NCBI GenBank assembly: GCA_937924855.1
Contig: CALEYQ010000068.1
Location: forward strand, 1-15,053
Direction: 5' to 3'
Origin: an uncultured Bacteroidota bacterium
Lineage (GTDB): Bacteria; Bacteroidota; Bacteroidia; JADZBD01
Length of the DNA stretch: 15,053 bases
The notes under the pieces: generated by a model
The model's input: only the letters and a program-made list of their open reading frames with translations
Told to the model about the DNA's origin: nothing
The model's database searches: none
Shown: one piece after another, positions 1-7,038 of the stretch
Layout of the letters: each line of letters begins with the position of its first letter
Position numbering within the stretch: position 1 is the first letter of the stretch
Made by a program: the position numbers and the translations under genes

Positions 1-72
1 CAAAGAACCGCAGACCCCTTGTGCGAAGAACAACAAGACGAAAACGAACAGGTATCTGGTGGGCCGGCTCAT
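1..72 (-). CDS. Partial exported protein (N-terminal 24 residues only)
   Basis: The reading frame starts with ATG at 72-70 and runs off the left edge of the window after 24 codons. It begins MSRPTRYLFVFVLLFFAQG: two arginines, then a hydrophobic stretch, then a short polar region, which is a clear Sec signal peptide. No good lipobox is visible, so a periplasmic or outer-membrane protein is more likely than a lipoprotein. The start codon overlaps the stop codon of the TonB-dependent receptor (ATGA), which points to translational coupling and a shared transcript. The family cannot be named from 24 residues. Receptors of this kind are sometimes followed by a small periplasmic YfiR/DUF4154 protein, but that is only a guess here. 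Confidence 0.7.
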   Translation of the reverse strand, partial: MSRPTRYLFVFVLLFFAQGVCGSL

Positions 73-2129
73 GGGGTCTTGTCTTTCTTTTTTGGTTTAA
101 ACTCGTAATTTAATTTCAGCACTATTTCCCGGGAAGGTCCGGGAAGGGGCGCATGATATCCGTTATAGGGCTGAATAAATTTAATTCCCGAAGAAGCAAG
201 GTCATGAACCCCAAGCGAAATTCTAAGTGGGAATTTATCAGAAGCTTCGTAATTAATAAAGAAATTAACCAGCATAAGGGGTGCAAATTCTGAAATCACG
301 GAATTTCCTGCGGTGTCGAGCGAGGCATAGCCGTATCCCTTGCCAAAAAAATGAAGGGTGGGATTAATGTTGATGTTTCGGCCGAGTTTAATACAGGCAT
401 TCATGCTTGCCCGGTGGTTTGAAAAGGCTACCAGGCTTTGGGTAATATCCGGAACTTCATAATCCTCCACCCGGTCTTTCCCGGCCGCGGAATAGTAAGA
501 GTAATTCGCCGACAGATAGCCCCATTTGTTTTTTATTCTTAATTCCGCTTCAATGCCCAGGGTTCCCATCGACAAATCGGAATTTTTGTAATTGTCGGTA
601 GCCAGTGAATCATCGTAGTAGTAAACAATGGGGTCCCTTGTAGTAATGTCGAAAAAGTTAAGGGTAAATATGGAATTCCGGGAAAGCTGATACCCGGTTT
701 CAAATTCGAGGACGGTAGTATATTCGGGTTTGATACCCTGGGGAGCAAGATTAATATTTTCGATGGAAGGCGCCCGGAATGAATTACTGTAAAGTAATTT
801 AAAATTGAACTTTTCAATTTTCTTGGTTAATCCCAGACGGGGCACGAAGGCACTTCCGAATTCGCTATGTATGTCAACCCGGGCCCCGGCAATGAAATTC
901 ACAAGCCTGGTTTTGATCAGGCCCTGAAGAAAGTAGGCCTGATTTAAATAGGATACGGTTTGTTTTTCATTGGCGAAAAAAGACGAATCAACATGATCTT
1001 TTGCCTTGTCAGAAAAAATTTCCAGGCCATAGGTGAAATTAATCTTCCGGGTAGGATTCCAGGAGAAAAGAAATTGGCCAAGTGCTCTTTCGGCGGATTT
1101 ATAATAATCTGTGGTAATGGTATCTACATCAAGTGTTTTCCAAGGGGTTTGGTGTTTATAACTGGCCTTAATGGTTAAGTCTAAGGTTGCCGATAAATGC
1201 ATAGCATATTTTACCTCTCCGAAAAGTGAATTAAAATCTTCCCGATAGGGTATTTCTTTTGCTACATCGTAGCCATCGCGCACAGAAATTTGATACAGGT
1301 CGGCCATAAAACGGAAACTTAGTTTGTTGTTTCCTGCGAACAAATTGGCATTGAAAGGATGAAGATTTGAATTTCCGTTCATGTAATAAGTGTTCCCGTA
1401 CAAATCGGTGTATTCCCGGTCTGCACGATTTCCCTGCACGGAAAAAACAGAGCCTCCGAAATTACAGTTGCTCCATTTATGTCCCATGCTCAGGGAAAGG
1501 TTCCTTCGTCCGTAATCTCTTTCCATTTGTCCATAGGTGGCCGAGGCAGAAATCCCTTCCAAATCTCTGGAGTTCCGGGTAACAATATTTATTACTCCAT
1601 ATTCCGCAAAACCCCCAAAAACCGCAGATCCCGGGCCCCTGACAACCTCCACTTTTTGAATTTGATCCACAGGAAAGTGGTTTCCGAATTGTGTGGTGGC
1701 AAACATTATTTCATTCATTTCAAGTCCGTCGAGCAGGACCAGAACTTTTCCTTCATGGCCCCAGTTTCCACGCATGCCTATGCCTACCACCCCTTCCACA
1801 TCGAGGGCAAACTGAATGCCTGGTACAAGGCGTAAAACATCAATTAAATCCCTTGCGCCTGAATTCAATATTTCCTCCCGGGTGATCAGGGAAACAATGT
1901 TTGGAGATTCGCGGGTTGACAAGGGTTTTTTAGATGCTGCAGCAATGAGTTGGTTAATGACTTCTTCCAGTTCACTTGGAACTCCATGGGTTTTCAGGTT
2001 CATGAGTTGTTCCAGAGACATGTCGTAAATATCAATACTGTCGCCGGGCAATTTTTCCTGGCTCAGAACCGAAAAAGAAATGAGGAAAAGAAGTAAGGAA
2101 AGATACTTTCTGAAATGCCGGGGATTCAT
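69..2129 (-). CDS. TonB-dependent outer-membrane receptor
   Basis: Outer-membrane beta-barrel receptor that would import or sense a ligand using TonB/ExbBD energy; the substrate is unknown. From the ATG at 2129 it has 686 residues: a signal peptide at about 1-23 (ends SVLSQ), a short segment containing MSLEQLMNL at about 37-45, a plug domain at about 75-187 with ITREEI, VLLDGLEMNE and VEVVRGPGSAVFGG, then a barrel to the C-terminus with the beta-strand signal REIVLKLNYEF and a short basic tail. There is no N-terminal carboxypeptidase-like domain and no SusD partner nearby, so a SusC-type glycan receptor is unlikely; it resembles BtuB/CirA-like receptors. A longer frame could begin at TTG 2138, but ATG 2129 gives a cleaner signal peptide and sits just after a consensus -7 box. 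The stop overlaps the start of the next exported gene by 4 bases. Family is certain; ligand is not. Confidence 0.93.
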   Translation of the reverse strand: MNPRHFRKYLSLLLFLISFSVLSQEKLPGDSIDIYDMSLEQLMNLKTHGVPSELEEVINQLIAAASKKPLSTRESPNIVSLITREEILNSGARDLIDVLRLVPGIQFALDVEGVVGIGMRGNWGHEGKVLVLLDGLEMNEIMFATTQFGNHFPVDQIQKVEVVRGPGSAVFGGFAEYGVINIVTRNSRDLEGISASATYGQMERDYGRRNLSLSMGHKWSNCNFGGSVFSVQGNRADREYTDLYGNTYYMNGNSNLHPFNANLFAGNNKLSFRFMADLYQISVRDGYDVAKEIPYREDFNSLFGEVKYAMHLSATLDLTIKASYKHQTPWKTLDVDTITTDYYKSAERALGQFLFSWNPTRKINFTYGLEIFSDKAKDHVDSSFFANEKQTVSYLNQAYFLQGLIKTRLVNFIAGARVDIHSEFGSAFVPRLGLTKKIEKFNFKLLYSNSFRAPSIENINLAPQGIKPEYTTVLEFETGYQLSRNSIFTLNFFDITTRDPIVYYYDDSLATDNYKNSDLSMGTLGIEAELRIKNKWGYLSANYSYYSAAGKDRVEDYEVPDITQSLVAFSNHRASMNACIKLGRNININPTLHFFGKGYGYASLDTAGNSVISEFAPLMLVNFFINYEASDKFPLRISLGVHDLASSGIKFIQPYNGYHAPLPGPSREIVLKLNYEFKPKKKDKTP

Positions 2130-2135
2130 GGAATT

Positions 2136-2143
2136 CAAATATA
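2136..2143 (-). promoter_or_regulatory. Putative -7 promoter element of the TonB receptor
   Basis: Read on the minus strand the sequence is TATATTTG, an exact match to the Bacteroidota -7 consensus TAnnTTTG. It ends 6 bases before the ATG at 2129, so transcription would begin about 2-4 bases before the start codon, giving an almost leaderless message. No clear TTTG -33 element is seen 17-20 bases upstream (GTTT is the best), which lowers confidence. The 123-bp gap between the receptor and the divergent phosphatase gene must hold both promoters. Confidence 0.4.
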
Positions 2144-2252
2144 GAAAATAGAATGAATAAAAACCCTGAGGGGATTAGGGCTAAAAGGCTGATTAATAGG
2201 ATCTAGAATGCGTTTTTAATGAAATTTTGTTATTTTGTAAGCTTTTTAATCC

Positions 2253-4013
2253 ATGCTGGGTTTGTTTAAAACCGGATTTCCCAAGGTAAATCTTGGACTT
2301 AGTATTCTTATCGTGCTTGTGGCAGGGTATGCCGTTTTTTCTGTTTGGGTCATCCAAAAGAACAACCGGGATGTAAACCACCTGGTTCAGGATGTAAGCC
2401 CTTTTCTGGAATCTCTTGAAGAATTTAATCTGCTGATTTCCGAATCCAGAATGTATACCACAAACTGGGTTTACCTTCAGGTTGAAGAGTCTGATAAAGC
2501 CGCTCTAAAGAACATTCATCAAAAGCGTTTTGGCGATCTGAAGGATCGATTGACCAAACAAGTCAGACGGATCGAGATGCCGGAATGGGAAAGTAAAATT
2601 GGGAGTTTACTTAAAGATGCTGAAAAATTGATTTCCATTCAGCAACGAATTATGATAAAGCTCGCTTCCTTCGACGATTATGAAAATGCAGAAAGAAAAT
2701 TACAGGCCGAAAATATCATCGAAGATGAAGTAATTCCTTTTACCATGTCAATTCAGGAGGGCCTGGGCGATTTTTTGGCTATGGTAAAATCCTATGCTTT
2801 GGGGATGAAAAACGGTGTTATTCGTTTCTCCAATACCCTGGCCAATGTAGTGGTGGGTATTTCTTTTGTATTGTTGCTTTTCATGGTTTTGGGAGCCTCC
2901 TATATCAGCCGTGCCATAAAAAAGCCTTTGTTGAAAATGAAATCTATTTTTTCCGGAATGGCACAAGGGGAACTGCCCGAAGAAATGCTATCCGTTTCAA
3001 ATGACGTCGTTGGGGAAATGAGTCATTCGGTAAACAAAATGATAGGAGGATTTGAGCAAACAGCCCAGTTTGCCGCAGAAATTGGTAAGGGAAATTTTTC
3101 GGTTTGGTTCGATAAGCTTGGCCCCCGTGATATGTTAGGTGATGCCCTGATTTCCATGCGCGACAGTTTAAAGAAGTATTCAGAAACCATGGAAACCCTG
3201 GTGGCAGAAAGGACGAAAGAGGTAATTGAAAAAAACAATAAGCTTGAGCTTGCCTATATTCAAATCCGGGACAGCATTAATTACGCCAAAAAAATTCAGG
3301 AAGCGGTGCTGCCCTCTCAATCCTTGATAAAGGAGGCTTTCCCGGATTCTATTATTTTCTATAAGCCCAAGGATATTGTGAGCGGTGATTTTTACTGGTA
3401 TGCGAAAGTCGGGGGTGTTTATATTATTGCCGCCGTGGATTGCACCGGCCATGGTGTGCCCGGGGCACTTATGACGGTCGTTGGAAGTTCCTTGCTAAAC
3501 CAGATTGTGAACATTGAAAAAATTACTTCCCCGGCACGCGTATTAAGTCTTCTTGATGAAAAAGTACGTCAAACCCTGAAACAGCATGGCGATAATTCCA
3601 CTCAGGACGGAATGGATTTGGCCCTGTTTTGCTACGATCCTGCGAAAAATGAAATTACTTATTCAGGGGCAAAAAGATCTTTGTTTTTGTTCCGCGATAA
3701 AGCCTTCACCGAAGTAAAAGGAAATAAATACCCTATTGGAAGTACCCAGTATGGTGATGAAAAGTATTTTACGGAAGAAATTGTTAAGGTTGCCAAAGGA
3801 GATACCGTGTATATTTTCTCTGACGGCTATCAGGATCAGTTTGGAGGTATTTATGGAAAGAAATACATGCTCCGGAAGTTTAAAGAGCTTTTGCTGGAAA
3901 TTCATTCCATGAAAATGGAAGATCAACTGCTGACCCTGGAAAAGGAAAACGAAACCTGGACGGGTTTGTCAGAGCAAACGGACGATATTCTTGTTATTGG
4001 AGTCAGGTTTTAA
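2253..4013 (+). CDS. Membrane-anchored HAMP / SpoIIE-type PP2C phosphatase
   Basis: A 586-residue signalling protein expected to dephosphorylate serine/threonine on a partner, typically an anti-sigma-factor antagonist. Order: short cytoplasmic start, TM1 at about 14-34, an extracytoplasmic helical sensor at about 35-194, TM2 at about 195-217, a HAMP-like region from about 218, a second HAMP-like helical segment around 270-308 (AAEIGKGNFSV), a coiled coil at about 310-345, then the PP2C/SpoIIE domain. Linker DSINYAKKIQEAVLPS lies at 340-355. Metal-binding residues are present: SGDF (Asp379), DCTGHG (Asp396), SDG (Asp524) and QTDD near the end (576-578), so it should be active. It is divergent from the TonB receptor and abuts the end of the ABC ATPase gene tail to tail. 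No anti-sigma kinase or STAS protein lies in the window, so its substrate is unknown. Confidence 0.9.
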   Translation: MLGLFKTGFPKVNLGLSILIVLVAGYAVFSVWVIQKNNRDVNHLVQDVSPFLESLEEFNLLISESRMYTTNWVYLQVEESDKAALKNIHQKRFGDLKDRLTKQVRRIEMPEWESKIGSLLKDAEKLISIQQRIMIKLASFDDYENAERKLQAENIIEDEVIPFTMSIQEGLGDFLAMVKSYALGMKNGVIRFSNTLANVVVGISFVLLLFMVLGASYISRAIKKPLLKMKSIFSGMAQGELPEEMLSVSNDVVGEMSHSVNKMIGGFEQTAQFAAEIGKGNFSVWFDKLGPRDMLGDALISMRDSLKKYSETMETLVAERTKEVIEKNNKLELAYIQIRDSINYAKKIQEAVLPSQSLIKEAFPDSIIFYKPKDIVSGDFYWYAKVGGVYIIAAVDCTGHGVPGALMTVVGSSLLNQIVNIEKITSPARVLSLLDEKVRQTLKQHGDNSTQDGMDLALFCYDPAKNEITYSGAKRSLFLFRDKAFTEVKGNKYPIGSTQYGDEKYFTEEIVKVAKGDTVYIFSDGYQDQFGGIYGKKYMLRKFKELLLEIHSMKMEDQLLTLEKENETWTGLSEQTDDILVIGVRF

Positions 4014-4697
4014 CTAATCCTTGACAACTTCCCCATCGTGTAGTTTTATAATCCGGTCTGTTTTTCCGGCAAACTCCTGGTCGTGGGTAACCACCAAAAT
4101 GGTCTGGTTAAATTGTTCTTTCAAGGACTTAAACACATCGAAAACATTTTTTGTGTTTACCGAATCCAGATTCCCTGTAGGTTCATCACCAAATATAATC
4201 ACAGGGTCATTAATCATGGCCCTGGCAATGGCAACTCTTTGTTGCTGGCCTCCCGATAATTTTCCAGCTTTTTTTTCGGCCTGATCCGGAAGTCCCAGTA
4301 TTTCGAGTTTCTCAAGTGCTTTTTTCCGAAGCTGACTTTCAGAAAGTAAGCCCAGTTTTAAGCCGGGTAACATTACATTCTCTATAACGGTGAAATCGTG
4401 GAGGAGGTAGTGAAACTGAAACACAAATCCAATTTTTTGATTGCGTAACTCAGCCAGACCGTTTTTGCTTTTTTGACTAAGATCCTCTTCCTCGAAAAAT
4501 AACTTTCCGGTATAATCGGTGTCGAGCGTTGACAGCACATATAAAAGGGTTGACTTACCACTGCCACTGGCGCCGGTTATGGCAGAGAATTCCCCTCGGT
4601 AGATTTCAAGATTTATTTTTTTTAAGGCATGAAATTCAACGGGGTCTCTGAATATCTTTCCCAGATTTTGCGTACGGATAATAATTTCCCTGCTCAT
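4014..4697 (-). CDS. ABC transporter ATP-binding protein (LolD/MacB-type)
   Basis: Cytoplasmic ATPase of 227 residues that powers the FtsX-like permease encoded just before it. All motifs are intact: Walker A GASGSGKST (42-50), Q-loop Gln94 in FVFQFHYLL, signature LSGGQQQRVAIARA (147-160), Walker B VIIFGDEP with Glu172, D-loop NLDS (176-179) and switch His205. Length and motif wording match the LolD/MacB/FtsE group, which drives mechanotransmission rather than substrate passage through the membrane. ATG at 4697-4695 overlaps the permease stop by 4 bases (ATGA), so the two are probably translated together. It is the last gene of the operon; its TAG stop begins at the base directly after the stop of the convergent phosphatase gene. 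The substrate (lipoprotein, lipid, peptide or drug) cannot be told from this subunit. Confidence 0.93.
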   Translation of the reverse strand: MSREIIIRTQNLGKIFRDPVEFHALKKINLEIYRGEFSAITGASGSGKSTLLYVLSTLDTDYTGKLFFEEEDLSQKSKNGLAELRNQKIGFVFQFHYLLHDFTVIENVMLPGLKLGLLSESQLRKKALEKLEILGLPDQAEKKAGKLSGGQQQRVAIARAMINDPVIIFGDEPTGNLDSVNTKNVFDVFKSLKEQFNQTILVVTHDQEFAGKTDRIIKLHDGEVVKD

Positions 4698-5953
4698 TTG
4701 GCTCTGATTATGTCAATGGCATCAACCCGACTTGCTTTTCGGGCGGGAAAATACCCGGCAAGGGCGGTGGCAACCAAACCAAAAATAAATGCAGATACAA
4801 AGAAAATTGGGGAGTTGTTGAATTGCAAATATTTCATGCTGACAAATCCTTTGATGTCCATTTCGATGTTTCCAATGATCTGTTGTAATAAAAATCCCAG
4901 AACCAGACCGAAAATTCCCCCTGTGAATCCGATTATCAATGACTCGGTAAGAAAAATTTTCATTATGTCGCGATCCTTATACCCAACCGCTTTTAAAATG
5001 GCAATATCAGGGAGTTTCTCGTAAATTATCATCATGAGAATGTTGAATATCCCAAACCCTGAAACCACCAGGATAGAAATAATTATTAAATAGGTAATGA
5101 GATTTTGAATTTTGAAAATGCCGAATACATTTACATTAGCCTCCTTCCAGTCGAGGCAGCGATAACCAAATTTTTTCTCCAGTTCACGAGCCAGGATTTC
5201 TGCCTTATTAAAATCCTTCAACTTGAGGTTGATATCTGTAATGTAACTTCCATCGGCCAGTAATAACTTTTGGGTGTTCCGGATGCTGAGATAGGCCCGC
5301 TGTTTATCAACCTCCGTAAGGCCGGAATGGTTGATCCCTGCCACTTTTACCTCGACGGAAACTCCCATGGGTGAAATAAGCAGAATGTTGTCATTCATTT
5401 TTGCGCCTAACAACTCCGCCAGTCCATCCCCGAGTATGATTCCGTTATTCATGGTAGCGAGTTTGGAAATGCTTCCTTCAACCATGTTTTCCTCCACATC
5501 AAAAATCAAATTTTCCCGTTCAATGTCAACCCCTGAAACCCTGCCTGAAACTTCAGCCAAACCTAGTTTGAAAATGACCTGACTGCTGAGGAAGGGAGAA
5601 ACTCCTGTTATTTCCGGATTTTTTTCCAATTCAGCTACAATGGCACTTGCATTTTTTATGCCGGGTAATTCTTCCCTTGGTTTCTGATTCCTGACCACCA
5701 GCCATTCCCCGGAGGCGTATACTTCCGTGATTAAAAAGGGTCGCTCCTTTTTCGGTTCATTATATATGCGAATGTTTGCCGTAGTGTTTACCGTTTGGTC
5801 AATAAAGGTTTTTTGAAAACCTGTCATTAACCCTCCCTGAAAAATAAAAATAGCAATCCCGAATGTTACTCCCAGCATAGCCACAACCGTCTGACGCTTT
5901 TTTGAAAACAAATGCGTCAAAGCTATCCGTAGGATGGGATTCTTTTTTTTCAT
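4694..5953 (-). CDS. FtsX/MacB-type ABC transporter permease
   Basis: Inner-membrane permease of 419 residues with four predicted transmembrane helices at about 22-44, 286-311, 336-360 and 383-403. A large periplasmic MacB-PCD-like domain lies between TM1 and TM2 (about 46-280). The segment EKLPDIAILKAVGYKDRDI (312-330) is the cytoplasmic coupling helix typical of FtsX-family permeases, and the C-terminus has the usual PARKASRVDAIDIIRAK. Unlike E. coli MacB, the ATPase is a separate protein, as in LolCDE or DevBCA systems. ATGA overlaps on both sides (with the upstream adaptor at 5950-5953 and the downstream ATPase at 4694-4697) strongly tie the three subunits together. The dedicated lipoprotein adaptor favours export (MacAB/DevBCA-like) over lipoprotein release (LolCE). 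Confidence 0.92.
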   Translation of the reverse strand: MKKKNPILRIALTHLFSKKRQTVVAMLGVTFGIAIFIFQGGLMTGFQKTFIDQTVNTTANIRIYNEPKKERPFLITEVYASGEWLVVRNQKPREELPGIKNASAIVAELEKNPEITGVSPFLSSQVIFKLGLAEVSGRVSGVDIERENLIFDVEENMVEGSISKLATMNNGIILGDGLAELLGAKMNDNILLISPMGVSVEVKVAGINHSGLTEVDKQRAYLSIRNTQKLLLADGSYITDINLKLKDFNKAEILARELEKKFGYRCLDWKEANVNVFGIFKIQNLITYLIIISILVVSGFGIFNILMMIIYEKLPDIAILKAVGYKDRDIMKIFLTESLIIGFTGGIFGLVLGFLLQQIIGNIEMDIKGFVSMKYLQFNNSPIFFVSAFIFGLVATALAGYFPARKASRVDAIDIIRAK

Positions 5954-7038
5954 TTGGGTTTTTGAATTTCAGTTTCGGCATCAATACCGGAAACAATCTC
6001 AACCCTTGTGAGGTCTTTTACCCCGGTTTTAACCAAAAGCGTGTCTCCCGATGAAGTAATAACCTTTTCCTTTCCCAAAAGAAAATCCCTGGGAATGGTC
6101 AGTACATTTTTTTTCTCCTCGATGATAATGTTTGCTTCCAGCGACATCCCGCTGAATATTTTCATGTCGGAGGGGATTGTTACGGAAGCATAAACTTTAG
6201 AAGTTCTTGAGGCCCCCGAAATTCTTGGGAAAATCTCAGTAATTCTCCCTTCCAGCATTTTATCAGGGAAGGCATCAATTTTTAAATAAACCTTTTGCTC
6301 AGTGTTCAGGTAAGAAACATCGGTTTCGTCAACATTTATTTCTGCGTAATATTTATTCCGGCTTCCAATTTCCAATACAAGAGCAGAGGGCTGAATGAGT
6401 TCGCCGGTTTTTGGAATTAGATCGTACACCATTCCTGATACGGCTGAAACAAGGGTGTATTCGTTGTTGGAACTCTGTTGGGCTTCGTATTGAATCCGGG
6501 CATTGCGATATTCTGTTTCCAGCCTTTCGAGGGTGGATTGATAGGTGGATTTGGCTTTTTGATAGGCATTGGAAGAGATTTCAAACTGTGTTTTGGCCTG
6601 ATCGAGCTGGACTTGTGAAGTTGCCTGCTCTTTGAACAAGGCCTGAAAACGGGAATAATTGGCAGAGTCAAGTTTGTATTTCGATCCAGCAGATTTAACT
6701 TCCTGTTGTAAGGATTGGAGCAGGGGAGAGGACTTATCGGCGTTTTTACGGGCCAGCTCCATCAGATTTCTTGCAGCTTCTACATTTAATGAACTTACCT
6801 CGCTTTTCAGGGTAACTAAAGGTTGTCCGGTTCTTACCGTGTCGCCCACCGAAACATGATACTTTTCAAGATAGCCGGGAATTTTTGAAAACACCTTATA
6901 TCCGTTTTCCGGAAATAATTTTCCGGATGCGTACACGGCATGAACCAGATCTTTTTTTTCGGGATAGCAACGGTTGCTTTTTCCTGAACATGAAATGATC
7001 AGAAGAAAAACCGGAATTACATAGAGGAAGATTCTCAT
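5950..7038 (-). CDS. Lipoprotein membrane-fusion adaptor of the ABC exporter (HlyD/MacA-like)
   Basis: Periplasmic adaptor of 362 residues anchored as a lipoprotein: a hydrophobic start ends in LLIISC with the lipidated Cys at 17. A biotinyl-lipoyl-like half follows (GYLEKYHVSVGDTVRTGQPL), then a long coiled-coil hairpin at about 75-195 rich in Gln, Ser and Lys, the second lipoyl half (SAVSGMVYDLIPKTGELI), and beta-barrel segments ending at ETEIQKPK. It would link the FtsX-like permease to an outer-membrane channel, probably the TolC-like protein of the same operon. ATG overlaps the RND pump stop by 4 bases and its own stop overlaps the permease start by 4 bases. By sequence alone it could serve the RND pump too, but its position favours the ABC permease. 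Confidence 0.9.
   Translation of the reverse strand: MRIFLYVIPVFLLIISCSGKSNRCYPEKKDLVHAVYASGKLFPENGYKVFSKIPGYLEKYHVSVGDTVRTGQPLVTLKSEVSSLNVEAARNLMELARKNADKSSPLLQSLQQEVKSAGSKYKLDSANYSRFQALFKEQATSQVQLDQAKTQFEISSNAYQKAKSTYQSTLERLETEYRNARIQYEAQQSSNNEYTLVSAVSGMVYDLIPKTGELIQPSALVLEIGSRNKYYAEINVDETDVSYLNTEQKVYLKIDAFPDKMLEGRITEIFPRISGASRTSKVYASVTIPSDMKIFSGMSLEANIIIEEKKNVLTIPRDFLLGKEKVITSSGDTLLVKTGVKDLTRVEIVSGIDAETEIQKPK

Noticed and set aside
69..2129. SusC-type glycan receptor
   Set aside because: It is too short, lacks the N-terminal carboxypeptidase-like domain, and has no SusD gene in the visible neighbourhood.
2230..2237. TTATTTTG as a -7 box for the phosphatase gene
   Set aside because: The second base deviates from TAnnTTTG and there is no TTTG or TTG at the right distance upstream (AATG instead). 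A promoter must exist in 2139-2252 but I cannot place it.
2193..2381. 62-codon minus-strand frame at the divergent gap
   Set aside because: Mostly antisense to the N-terminus of the phosphatase, with no signal peptide or motif; shadow frame.
4014..7038. LolCDE lipoprotein-release system
   Set aside because: There is one permease rather than a LolC/LolE pair, and a dedicated HlyD-type adaptor is present, which points to a MacAB/DevBCA-like exporter. LolD similarity of the ATPase is general to the family.
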